Below, in pieces: positions 43,256-51,894 of a stretch of DNA of 64,000 nt. The number at the start of each line of letters is the position of its first letter. The stretch's first letter is position 1. Source of the stretch: Sphingobacteriales bacterium 50-39 (GTDB lineage Bacteria > Bacteroidota > Bacteroidia > Chitinophagales > Chitinophagaceae); the NCBI GenBank assembly GCA_001898505.1, contig MKTZ01000015.1, positions 558,001 to 622,000 of the forward strand, read 5' to 3'. A model generated the notes under the pieces. The model was not told the DNA's origin. It was given only the letters and a program-made list of their open reading frames with translations, and made no database searches. Made by a program: the position numbers and the translations under genes.

Positions 43256-44764
43256 TTAATTGTATCCGGGGTTCTGTACCAATTTGGTGCCCTTGAGCTC
43301 GTTAAGGGGAATGGGCAGGAGTTCGTTCTTGCCAGCCTGAAAGCCTTTGAAGGCCAGGACCGTCGCCGCCTTCCCCGTCCGCACCAGATCAAACCACCGG
43401 TGTCCCTCGGTGGCCAGCTCCAATCTCCGCTCGTTATAAATATTATCCAGCGTGGCGGGCACAGAAGGCAGCCCTACTCTTGCCCGTACCTGATCGAGAT
43501 AAGATTGTGCCTTGGAAGCATCACCCCCACCCCGCACCAGGGCCTCGGACTCCATCAGGTAGGTGTCGGCCAGGCGTATCTCGATGTCATCATTCGGCCA
43601 GTTCAGGGGGATGTCCCCAATCTTACCTTCGAACTGAGCTAAAGGCGCAAACTTTTGTATGAAATACCCTGTATTCTGGTAGCCGGTAGTGTCATACTTT
43701 GCTGCTCCCGCCCTCCGCATGCTATCGATGTTCGCAGCAGTAAAAGGGTAACGAGGGTCCCCTTGCAGGGCCGTCACCAGCTGCGTCGTAATAGGGTTAA
43801 AGCCCCAACCCGAGTTATTGGATTCATAGATCGGTCCGCTGTACCCGCGGGGGCCGACCATCTGTACTCCCACATTCCCGTCGAAGTTCGGCCAGTTGCC
43901 CCATCCCTTGCCCGCGGCGGAGGTATGATAGATCTCGAAGATGGATTCGGCATTGAACTTATTATCCGGACGGAAGATGTCCCCGAAATTAGTCAGAAGA
44001 TGATAGCTGGGATTGCTGTTGACCTGTTCGAAATAGCCTGCAGCCTCCTGCATACGCGAATTGTTGTTCTGATAAAGGATCACTTTACCTAACAAGGCCT
44101 GCCCTGCCGCCTTTGTCACGCGGCCATTCTCCGTAGACGGTACAGTGCCGGGCAGGTTGGGAATAGCATCCTTCAGGTCCTTCTCGATCTGCGCATAGAC
44201 ATCCGCCGGCTTGGCCTGTACCTGGGTATAGATCTCGGCTGCGGACAGCGACTTTAATATCAACGGCACATTGCCGAACAGCCGCACGAGGTCGAAGTAA
44301 TAATAGGCTCGGAGAAATTTCATTTCGGCGATGTACCTGGCCTTATCGGCGTCACTGAGTCCCGGCACGCCCGGCACCTTCTCCAGCATCACATTCGTTC
44401 TGTAGACGCCTGTAAAGTTCCTGCTCCACATGTCGGCCGGGAGATTGGGCGTAGCCGGTGAGATCTTATAGTCGTTCCAGTCCTGGAAGCCTTGTACGTC
44501 GGAGGAGCTGCCGCCGCCCGCGTAACAATCGTCCGAAGCCAGGTTCATGACCACCGTCTTCGCGCAATACGTGCCCGCCACGGTCCATCCCAGGGGGTTG
44601 TACGCCGCTACCATTCCGGCAAATGCCTGGTCGGGGCTCTGATAATAGTTGTCCTCCAGGCTCGTTCCCTTGGGTTTTACGTCCAGGAAACTTTTCTTAC
44701 AGGCGGTGTTCGAGAGCAACACCACCGAAAAAGCCGCTGTATAGAAAAATATCTTTGTCTTCAT
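43256..44764 (-). CDS. SusD/RagB-family nutrient-binding lipoprotein
   Basis: 502 residues with lipobox SNTAC (Cys22). SusD hallmarks are KSFLDVKPKG after the cysteine, the TPR-like helices around EMKFLRAYYYFDLVRLFGNVPLI, and the C-terminal IYNERRLELATEGHRWFDLVRTGK. It forms the lid over the SusC-type transporter encoded 19 nt upstream and binds the oligosaccharide at the outer surface. Gene order SusC-SusD-PKD-GH16-GH30 points to a beta-glucan ligand. Confidence 0.96.
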   Translation of the reverse strand: MKTKIFFYTAAFSVVLLSNTACKKSFLDVKPKGTSLEDNYYQSPDQAFAGMVAAYNPLGWTVAGTYCAKTVVMNLASDDCYAGGGSSSDVQGFQDWNDYKISPATPNLPADMWSRNFTGVYRTNVMLEKVPGVPGLSDADKARYIAEMKFLRAYYYFDLVRLFGNVPLILKSLSAAEIYTQVQAKPADVYAQIEKDLKDAIPNLPGTVPSTENGRVTKAAGQALLGKVILYQNNNSRMQEAAGYFEQVNSNPSYHLLTNFGDIFRPDNKFNAESIFEIYHTSAAGKGWGNWPNFDGNVGVQMVGPRGYSGPIYESNNSGWGFNPITTQLVTALQGDPRYPFTAANIDSMRRAGAAKYDTTGYQNTGYFIQKFAPLAQFEGKIGDIPLNWPNDDIEIRLADTYLMESEALVRGGGDASKAQSYLDQVRARVGLPSVPATLDNIYNERRLELATEGHRWFDLVRTGKAATVLAFKGFQAGKNELLPIPLNELKGTKLVQNPGYN

Positions 44765-44783
44765 ATTAAATGCTTTTTAATCG

Positions 44784-47700
44784 TTAGAGTCCAACATTTA
44801 ATCCCACTGTGAATGACCGCGCCTGAGGATAGATGCCCCTGTCGATGCCATAGCTGCTGCCCCCGATCTCAGGGTCAAAACCAGTATATTTCGTAAAGGT
44901 CACCAGGTTATTCCCGCTGACATATACGCGGACTTTCTGCAAGCCGGCCCTGTCCGTCACATTGTGCGGCAGGTTATATCCTATCTGCAGGGTCTTGATC
45001 CGCATATACGAGCCGTTGGAAAGATAGAAAGGAGATGGCCTGCTGAAATTGCCATTCGGGTCGCCGTCTATCAGCCGGGGAAAATTGTTAGAGGTCCCGG
45101 GTCCTGTCCACCTGTCCAGGGCTGCCGTGGTGTAATTGGCCTTTGGAATGTCCAGGCGGCGGAGTCCCTGGTAGATCTGGTTGCCGGCAGCACCCTGCCC
45201 GAAAACGAGGATATCGAAACCCTTCCAGGCGGCCGAGACTGTGAAACCAAAAGCCCATTTGGGAGTAGGGTCCCCGATAAAGGTCCGGTCGTCATTGGTG
45301 ATCTGTCCGTCGCCTGTGATATCGGCCCATTTGAAATCGCCGGGCTTCGCGTTGGGCTGTATCATCTTGCCATCCTTATTGAGATAATTGTTGATTTCGG
45401 CCTGTGTCTGGAAGATGCCAAGCGTCTTAAATCCATAGAAGGAGCCAATAGCATAGCCTGGCATGGTACGGCTCAGCTCCAGCGCAGTCGACGCCAGGTG
45501 TGCTCCGTCCAGGTAGGGCTGGGGTCCGATGTTCGTTACCCTGTTCTGCAGGTAAGAGACATTTCCTCTCGCGCTGACATTCACTTCCCCGAACTTCCTC
45601 GTATATCCCAGCTCCAGCTCGATGCCCTTATTGGACATGTCGGCCACATTACCCCAGGGCGACCCTGTAGCGCCCACATAGCCCGGCAGCTGGATAGTCT
45701 GCAATATACCCTTCGTCTTCTTATTGTACACATCGAAACCAACCGTGATGTCTTTGAACAGCACGGCGTCAAAGCCGACATTGGCCTGTGAGGTCTGCTC
45801 CCATTTCAGGGCAGGATTGGCCGGCGCATCGGGGCTGTAACCAATGTTGTAGCTGTTGTTGCCGAAGGTATAGTTGCGGCCGCCGCTGACGGTGGAGACG
45901 TATTTGAAATCCCCAATATTATCGTTGCCTGTCACCCCATAAGACCCCCGGATCTTTAAAAAAGTCACGGCAGTGTTCACCGGCCAGAAATCTTCCCGTG
46001 AAGCTACCCAGCCCACACTGGCGGAAGGGAAATAACCATACTTGTGATCGCTGCCAAACCGGGAGGAGCCATCGCGGCGTACTATGCCGGTGAACAGGTA
46101 TTTTTCAGAGAAATTATAGGTCAGCCGCGCAAACATCGAACTGATGGTGTGATCAGGATCGTCAAAGCCTCCGGCGATCTTATTCGTATTAGCCAGGCTA
46201 TAGGAGAGAGAAGCATCATTCAAATTGTTCACCGGCATATTCTTGTACGTGCCGTTGAGCCCGTTGGCCATCGCCTTGTAAGCGCTGGTGCCCACCAGTA
46301 CCGTGAAATTATGCTCCCCGAAACTACGGGTATACGAGGCCGTATTTTCCCAGTTGTAGGTAAACCCTTTGTTGTTCTCCCGGTAAAAAGAGGTTATAGG
46401 ATTGCCGGACGATCCATTGAGATAGTAAATGGGGGTAAAGCTCTCACTGCCCCAAAAAGCCAGCTTTGTACCGATGTCGCTCCGGACTTTCAGCCCCTTG
46501 ATGGGCTCAACTTCCAAATACGCATCACCCACGATATTATCCGACCAGCCATACCCCTGCTGCGTCTTTATATAAGCCAGTGGATTCGTTTCTTCCTGCC
46601 CTACATAATCGGAAATGGCATAAGGGCGGCCCTGGCCATCTCTGATCACCGGCTTGGAACTATAAGGTTTTGTAGGGTCCGCCAGGACTGCCGGGTCTGT
46701 GATGACAAAAGGCGTCAGCGGGTCTAAGTTGATAGCCGAGCTCAGTGGGCCGCCATACTCGCCATTGGTGTTACCCAGGCCCTGGGCCTTGATATGGGAA
46801 TACCCGATGTTCTGCCCGAAAGTGAGCCAGCTCTTCATTTTATGCGTCGCGTTAAAACGGGCTGTCAGCCGTTTGTAATAAGAAATGGGTGAAGCAACGA
46901 TACCTGTCTGGTCAAAATATCCGAATGATCCATAATAAGTCGATTTATCACCGCCTCCGCTCAGGCTCAGCTCGTGATCCTGGATCTTCGCGCTGTTAGA
47001 AAAGATGGCGTCCTGCCAGTTCGTGCCCTTACCCAAAGACGCAGGATCAGGGAACAGAATGCCCCCGCCCCCTGCAATGGAAGATTCATTCCGCAGCGTA
47101 GCATATTGAGTGGCGTTGAGCAGGTGCAATTTTCTGGCCGGGGCCTGTGTTCCATAGTAGCCATTATAATTCAGCCGCATGGTCCCTGCCTTGCCTTTCT
47201 TGGTGGTGACCAGGATAACGCCGCTGGCGGCGCGCGTTCCATAAATGGCGGCGGAAGCCGCATCCTTCAATACTTCTATGCTCTCGATATCGGACTGGTT
47301 CAGGTAATCGATACCGCCCACATCGACAGGTACTCCATCCACCACATACAACGGATCGCTGTTGCCGATAGAGGTTGTACCCCGTATCCTCACAGTGGAG
47401 CTGGAACCGGGCTGCCCTGAGCTGGCGGCGATCGTCAATCCGGATGTGCGCCCCTGCAGCGACTGCTCGAGCCTGTATACAGGCATATTCTCCAGGTCGC
47501 TGGATTTTACGCTGGAGATAGCGCCGGTGACTACGCTTTTCTTTTGTGTGCCATAACCCACCACCACGACATCATTCAGGGATTGGGACTGGGATACCAG
47601 CGCCAGCTGGAAATTTGTCTGGCTGCCCACCGTCACCTCCCTGGTCTGATACCCTATGAGTGAAATGAGAAGAACCGATCTTTCATCCGGCACTTCCAGG

Positions 47701-48263
47701 CGAAAATTGCCGGCCTTGTCCGTGACAGTGCCCCTGTTGGCGCCTCTTATGACAACGCTCACTCCTTCAAGCGGCGTGGCCTTCTCGTCCATGATACGTC
47801 CGGTGATGACGATGGGGGGAATTTCCTTTGCGCCCCTTGCGTGCAATATCTCATCGGGGATACTTTCTCCGTGACCAACGATGGTCATCAGTCGCTTGAG
47901 CTCTGTGTTGTTGGAATAGATCACATAGGCCCTGGTAAACATCTTCCTGAACTTAAGGTTATAAGGCCTCAGCAGCTCGGTAAGAAAATCCTCGACGTGT
48001 TTGAACCTGTCGATGTCCATCACCAGCTTCACATCGGGCAGGATCTTCGACTCATAGATAAAATCCACGTCGAATGTCTTTCTTGCGTCCGACAGGATGC
48101 TGGAAATAGCGCGGGCCTGGTCGGGGTCTGCCGGCGGAGCAGCGACCTGTGCATAGGACACCAGCCATGTACCCGTCTGCGAACGGGCATTCATGAAATT
48201 GCTGCATCCCATGAACAGCAGGATAAAGAAAACGAATTTACATGTGTAGTCATGATTTCTCAT
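44784..48263 (-). CDS. SusC/RagA TonB-dependent transporter with STN signalling domain
   Basis: 1159 residues. After the signal peptide comes an STN domain (about 45-120; KTFDVDFIYESKILPDVKL). A carboxypeptidase-regulatory-like domain (about 150-220; ITGRIMDEKATPLEGVSV) follows, then the plug (VVVVGYGTQKKSVVTGAIS, SDPLYVVDGVPVD, IESIEVLKDAASAAIYG), then the 22-strand barrel ending in a hydrophobic strand. It imports oligosaccharides across the outer membrane. The STN domain allows it to signal to the FecR protein encoded upstream, so substrate binding can switch on the ECF sigma factor. Confidence 0.97.
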   Translation of the reverse strand: MRNHDYTCKFVFFILLFMGCSNFMNARSQTGTWLVSYAQVAAPPADPDQARAISSILSDARKTFDVDFIYESKILPDVKLVMDIDRFKHVEDFLTELLRPYNLKFRKMFTRAYVIYSNNTELKRLMTIVGHGESIPDEILHARGAKEIPPIVITGRIMDEKATPLEGVSVVIRGANRGTVTDKAGNFRLEVPDERSVLLISLIGYQTREVTVGSQTNFQLALVSQSQSLNDVVVVGYGTQKKSVVTGAISSVKSSDLENMPVYRLEQSLQGRTSGLTIAASSGQPGSSSTVRIRGTTSIGNSDPLYVVDGVPVDVGGIDYLNQSDIESIEVLKDAASAAIYGTRAASGVILVTTKKGKAGTMRLNYNGYYGTQAPARKLHLLNATQYATLRNESSIAGGGGILFPDPASLGKGTNWQDAIFSNSAKIQDHELSLSGGGDKSTYYGSFGYFDQTGIVASPISYYKRLTARFNATHKMKSWLTFGQNIGYSHIKAQGLGNTNGEYGGPLSSAINLDPLTPFVITDPAVLADPTKPYSSKPVIRDGQGRPYAISDYVGQEETNPLAYIKTQQGYGWSDNIVGDAYLEVEPIKGLKVRSDIGTKLAFWGSESFTPIYYLNGSSGNPITSFYRENNKGFTYNWENTASYTRSFGEHNFTVLVGTSAYKAMANGLNGTYKNMPVNNLNDASLSYSLANTNKIAGGFDDPDHTISSMFARLTYNFSEKYLFTGIVRRDGSSRFGSDHKYGYFPSASVGWVASREDFWPVNTAVTFLKIRGSYGVTGNDNIGDFKYVSTVSGGRNYTFGNNSYNIGYSPDAPANPALKWEQTSQANVGFDAVLFKDITVGFDVYNKKTKGILQTIQLPGYVGATGSPWGNVADMSNKGIELELGYTRKFGEVNVSARGNVSYLQNRVTNIGPQPYLDGAHLASTALELSRTMPGYAIGSFYGFKTLGIFQTQAEINNYLNKDGKMIQPNAKPGDFKWADITGDGQITNDDRTFIGDPTPKWAFGFTVSAAWKGFDILVFGQGAAGNQIYQGLRRLDIPKANYTTAALDRWTGPGTSNNFPRLIDGDPNGNFSRPSPFYLSNGSYMRIKTLQIGYNLPHNVTDRAGLQKVRVYVSGNNLVTFTKYTGFDPEIGGSSYGIDRGIYPQARSFTVGLNVGL

Positions 48264-48328
48264 ATAGCATGTTTTAGCTTTGAATCGTCACAACGTCTTA
48301 CGACGCGTATATAAAAAGTTTATTCTGG

Positions 48329-49234
48329 TCAGGGTCTCGTCACATAAATGGTCTTTCTTTCTCTGTCGATGCGCATGGTGGTCTTCAATGTCACTTCCAG
48401 CACTTTTATCAATTCCTGTATATTGGAAGCCCGCAGATCGCCGGAGATGGACAGTCGCCATAAGGAGGTATCCGCTACTGTCATCTTGTAACCATAAGTA
48501 TCTTCCATGAGCCGTGCGATCTCGGCCAGGGAGGTGTTGTCGAAATGAAATTCATTTTTGGTCCATCCGGAATGCGCCGTGACATTCCTTTCTTCGTTGA
48601 CTTTCGGCATGCTGGATGCATCCACCACCACTGTCTGGCCGGGGCGCATTACGATGGATGAGTCTTTGTTCACCATGGATACTTCACCATGTACAGACAG
48701 CCGCACTTTTCCCTCCTCCAGCGATACGATGGATTGCAGTCTTCGTGTATTGACGTTGAATTTGGTGCCCAGCACCTCTACATCCACCTGTTTGGTATGC
48801 ACGACAAATCCTTTTCTTGCGGCATGCTGTTTCTGCACCTGGAAATAAGCCTCGCCGTCCAGCCAGACTTCACGGTTGTCACCCGCCCCCCATTGCTGCA
48901 ACATCCGGAGGGAGGAATTGCCATTCAGCATCACCACGGAGCTATCTGGTAACAGAATAGTCTTTATTTCGCCATAACTCGTCTTTTCCATGCTCATCAG
49001 GGGTGTTCCGGTGCGGGTTTCCACCCACCATATCCCGACAACGACCAGTATCAATGAGGCCGCCGCCAAAGATGCAGGTAACCAGGAAAGTCGTCTTACC
49101 TGGACTTCTTCCGGCTGGCGGATAGCTTCTTCTACCCCCCTCCAGTTGTCCTGTTGTAATTGTTCGTCCACGGGCTTGTGCCGGAATTCAAATGGAAGTT
49201 CTTCGTCGCCAAAGGGATGCTGCTGTTGGTCCAT
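48329..49234 (-). CDS. FecR-family anti-sigma factor
   Basis: 301 residues from the ATG at 49234 (MDQQQHPFGDEEL); the longer frame would need a TTG. A cytoplasmic N-terminus of about 85 residues is followed by one membrane helix (SLAAASLILVVVGIWWV), then the FecR domain (ILLPDSSVVMLNGNSSLRM, VWLDGEAYFQV, VVHTKQVDVEVLGTKFNVN) and a C-terminal STN-like DUF4974 domain. It holds the sigma factor inactive and relays the signal from the STN domain of the SusC protein. The sigma gene is 125 nt upstream, separated by a hairpin. Confidence 0.94.
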   Translation of the reverse strand: MDQQQHPFGDEELPFEFRHKPVDEQLQQDNWRGVEEAIRQPEEVQVRRLSWLPASLAAASLILVVVGIWWVETRTGTPLMSMEKTSYGEIKTILLPDSSVVMLNGNSSLRMLQQWGAGDNREVWLDGEAYFQVQKQHAARKGFVVHTKQVDVEVLGTKFNVNTRRLQSIVSLEEGKVRLSVHGEVSMVNKDSSIVMRPGQTVVVDASSMPKVNEERNVTAHSGWTKNEFHFDNTSLAEIARLMEDTYGYKMTVADTSLWRLSISGDLRASNIQELIKVLEVTLKTTMRIDRERKTIYVTRP

Positions 49235-49288
49235 GAAGCCTTTTTCTGGAAAAGACACATGAACTTTACTTTCATACTCTCTCTTTTT

Positions 49289-49324
49289 AAAAAAATTCAA
49301 AGGGGGCTAAAAAAATTTGAGGGG
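49289..49324 (-). repeat. Direct repeat ahead of fecR
   Basis: On the minus strand two units of the form CCCCT-(3-4 nt)-ATTTTTTT follow each other about 19 nt apart (49308-49324 and 49289-49306). They lie between the sigma-gene hairpin and the fecR start. Confidence 0.4.
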
Positions 49325-49356
49325 CCATCCTTTTGAAGGGGCGACCCAGGGGATGG
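49309..49356 (-). terminator. Hairpin with T-tract between the sigma gene and fecR
   Basis: On the minus strand CCATCC and GGATGG (49351-49356 and 49325-49330) bracket a 20-nt loop, and a run of seven T follows 9-16 nt later. It begins 3 nt after the sigma-gene stop. The stem is short, so it may only partly stop transcription, lowering the level of fecR and the transport genes relative to the sigma factor. Confidence 0.35.
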
Positions 49357-49359
49357 AGT

Positions 49360-49956
49360 CTATCTGGTCTTTTCCAGCAGCAACAGCAGAAAGATCGTCA
49401 GCAGATTGGCAGACCGCAGCTTTTGCAGGGCCTTTTGAGTGAGATTTAAAACGGATTGATAACGAATACCCATAACTTCCGCGATCTGGGTATAATCCAT
49501 ATTTTCGAAATAATGGAGGTAGATCACCTCTTTCTGACGCTGTGGCAACTCATTCAACAACTCGACGATCCTGCCTTGCAACGACCCATATTCTTCTTTG
49601 CGGATCACGATCTCCTCCGGTGAAAAATCGATGTCCGGCTGGGGGATATCGCCTATTTTCAGCTCCCGGAGCCGCAGGTTACGCAACTGGTTGAGGATCT
49701 GACGACGAAGGGCTGTAAAAAAATAGGATTTCACATTTCTAAGTCCACCGATCGAGGACCTTTTTATCCATATTTTAATAAAAAGCTCCTGTACCGCGTC
49801 CCCTGCGAGCGCATTGTCCTCCAATAACTTCAGGGAATAATTGAACAAACCCTGGAATAGTTCCCGGTGGATACGGTGGAAGGCCTCCGTGTCCCCTTCC
49901 AGGGACTTCTGCCAGGATTCTTCCAGTTGGTCTGTGTTTAAGGAACTAATACCCAT
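49360..49956 (-). CDS. ECF-type RNA polymerase sigma factor (FecI-like)
   Basis: 198 residues. Region 2 has FHRIHRELFQGLFNYSLKLLEDNALAGDAVQELFIKIW, with KSYFFTALRRQILNQLR. Region 4 has LNELPQRQKEVIYLHYFENMDYTQIAEVMGIRYQSVLNLTQKALQKLR in pieces. This is the Bacteroidota FecI-like group linked to FecR and TonB receptors. It is the first gene of the glucan locus and is divergent from grpE. It probably directs transcription of the SusC gene, whose upstream gap (48264-48328) is the likely target. Confidence 0.95.
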   Translation of the reverse strand: MGISSLNTDQLEESWQKSLEGDTEAFHRIHRELFQGLFNYSLKLLEDNALAGDAVQELFIKIWIKRSSIGGLRNVKSYFFTALRRQILNQLRNLRLRELKIGDIPQPDIDFSPEEIVIRKEEYGSLQGRIVELLNELPQRQKEVIYLHYFENMDYTQIAEVMGIRYQSVLNLTQKALQKLRSANLLTIFLLLLLEKTR

Positions 49957-50083
49957 TCGATTAAATAAAGCAAGGTCTATCGGACCACTTTGCCCGATTA
50001 AAACCTATTGCAACAAATTTAGCTTTTACGCCGATGCTGTCAGTAAAAAAGAAATTACCAGACAATTTGTCTCTGATCATTGC

Positions 50084-50113
50084 TTGGCAAAACTTTTGAC
50101 TACCTTACCTTTG
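50084..50113 (+). promoter_or_regulatory. Bacteroidota-type promoter of grpE-dnaJ
   Basis: TTG (50084-50086) and TACCTTTG (50106-50113) are separated by 19 nt, a perfect match. The start of transcription falls near 50119-50121, leaving 6-8 nt before the ATG. No CIRCE-type repeat was seen. Confidence 0.82.
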
Positions 50114-50126
50114 TGCCAATTTTTAC

Positions 50127-50678
50127 ATGAGTATGAATATAGAAGACATCAACAACGATATGGAAGACATGAATACGGACGAAAATGTCGCAGGTACCAC
50201 CCATCTCAACGACAGTGTGGGATTGGAGGATGAAGTGGAAAAACTAAAGCAGGAAGTTCAGGATCAGAAAGATAAGTATCTCCGCCTGTTCGCCGAGTTC
50301 GACAATTTCAGAAAACGCAGCGCCCGGGAGAACCTGGAAATACGCCAAACGGCCGGCAAGGAGGTCATTACTTCCCTCCTGGACGTATTGGATGACTGCG
50401 AAAGGGCTGAAAAACAATTACAAAGCGCCGAAAACATCGATCAGATCAAGGAAGGGGTCCAGCTGGTATTCAACAAGCTGCGGGCTACCCTTCAGGCCAA
50501 AGGTCTAAAACCCATGAAGAGCATTCATACAGACTTCGACGTGGAAAAGCATGAAGCCATCACGGAAATACCCGTGCAGGACTCGACGTTAAAAGGCAAG
50601 GTCATCGACGAAGTACAGAAAGGCTATTATCTCAACGATAAGATCATACGATTTGCCAAAGTGGTGGTTGGCAAATAA
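50127..50678 (+). CDS. grpE: Nucleotide exchange factor GrpE
   Basis: 183 residues. An acidic, flexible N-terminus of about 40 residues leads into a long coiled coil ([31 protein letters not shown]). The C-terminal beta domain has [34 protein letters not shown]. It releases ADP from DnaK. It starts at 50127; an ATG two codons later is equally possible. dnaJ follows 38 nt downstream; dnaK is not in the window. Confidence 0.96.
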   Translation: MSMNIEDINNDMEDMNTDENVAGTTHLNDSVGLEDEVEKLKQEVQDQKDKYLRLFAEFDNFRKRSARENLEIRQTAGKEVITSLLDVLDDCERAEKQLQSAENIDQIKEGVQLVFNKLRATLQAKGLKPMKSIHTDFDVEKHEAITEIPVQDSTLKGKVIDEVQKGYYLNDKIIRFAKVVVGK

Positions 50679-50716
50679 AATGCCGTTCCCGGCACACTAA
50701 AATAGAGTTTCTACTT

Positions 50717-51874
50717 ATGTCTACAAAGAGAGATTATTATGAAATACTCGGCGTCACAAAAAGTTCATCCGCCGACGAGATCAAAAAGGCATACCGTAAG
50801 GTAGCCATGCAATACCACCCTGACCGCAACCCTGGTGACAAAGCCGCAGAAGAAAAATTCAAGGAGGCAGCCGAAGCATACGAGGTATTGAGCGATGCGG
50901 ACAAAAAGGGGCAGTACGACCGCTATGGCCATGCGGGCGTATCCGGCAATGGTCGCGGATTTAACGGCAACCCCAACATGGAGGATATATTCAGCCAGTT
51001 TGGGGACATCTTCGGGGACGATCTCTTCGGCAGCTTCTTCGGAGGCGGCCGGCGTGGTGGAGGCGGCTCCCGCGCACGCGGTGTGAGAGGCAGCAATCTC
51101 CGGGTAAAGATCAAGCTCAATTATGAAGAGATAGCCAAGGGCGTCACCAAGAATATCAAGGTAAAAAAATACGTTACTTGCAATACCTGCACGGGCAGCG
51201 GCGCCAAGGACAAGAGCAGCATACAGACATGCTCCACCTGCGGCGGCAGCGGCCAGGTACGAAAAGTCACCAGCACCTTCCTCGGCCAGATGCAAACGGT
51301 CACCACCTGCCCAACCTGTAATGGCGAGGGTTCCACCATCACTTCCAAATGTACGGTGTGCAAGGGCGAAGGACGGGTGTATGGCGAAGAAACGGTCACC
51401 ATCGACATCCCCGCAGGCGTACAGGAAGGTATGCAGCTCAGCGTAGGTGGACGAGGCAATGCGGGAGAAAGAGGCGGCATGCCGGGCGACCTCATCATCC
51501 TCATCGAAGAAGAATCACATCCCGAGCTGCACCGCGATGGTCTCAACGTCGCCTATGAGCTCCATATATCTTTCTCGGACGCAGTCTTTGGCATGAATGC
51601 AGAAGTTCCTACCATCGATGGCAAGGCCAAGATCAAAATACCACCCGGCACGCAAAGTGGAAAGATATTCCGTCTGAAAGGCAAGGGCTTCCCGGGCGTC
51701 AATTCTTACGAAAAAGGCGACCAGCTGATACATGTCAATGTCTGGACACCGCAGCATGTCTCCCCGGAAGAAAAGGCGATCCTGGAAAAGCTCAGTGATT
51801 CACCCAACTTCCAGCCCAAGCCGGATAAGAATGAACGCAGCTTCTTCGACAAGGTAAGGGAGATGTTCAGTTAA
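50717..51874 (+). CDS. dnaJ: Chaperone protein DnaJ
   Basis: 385 residues. The J domain (1-70) has HPD in [11 protein letters not shown] Gly/Phe-rich linker ([14 protein letters not shown]) follows. The zinc-binding domain has four CxxCxGxG-type repeats: [24 protein letters not shown] and CTVCKGEG. C-terminal substrate-binding domains end in FDKVREMF. This is a type I DnaJ, the co-chaperone that delivers substrates to DnaK. It forms a two-gene unit with grpE and converges on the VWA gene. Confidence 0.97.
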   Translation: MSTKRDYYEILGVTKSSSADEIKKAYRKVAMQYHPDRNPGDKAAEEKFKEAAEAYEVLSDADKKGQYDRYGHAGVSGNGRGFNGNPNMEDIFSQFGDIFGDDLFGSFFGGGRRGGGGSRARGVRGSNLRVKIKLNYEEIAKGVTKNIKVKKYVTCNTCTGSGAKDKSSIQTCSTCGGSGQVRKVTSTFLGQMQTVTTCPTCNGEGSTITSKCTVCKGEGRVYGEETVTIDIPAGVQEGMQLSVGGRGNAGERGGMPGDLIILIEEESHPELHRDGLNVAYELHISFSDAVFGMNAEVPTIDGKAKIKIPPGTQSGKIFRLKGKGFPGVNSYEKGDQLIHVNVWTPQHVSPEEKAILEKLSDSPNFQPKPDKNERSFFDKVREMFS

Positions 51875-51894
51875 GGCGGGGGGTGACGACCTGT

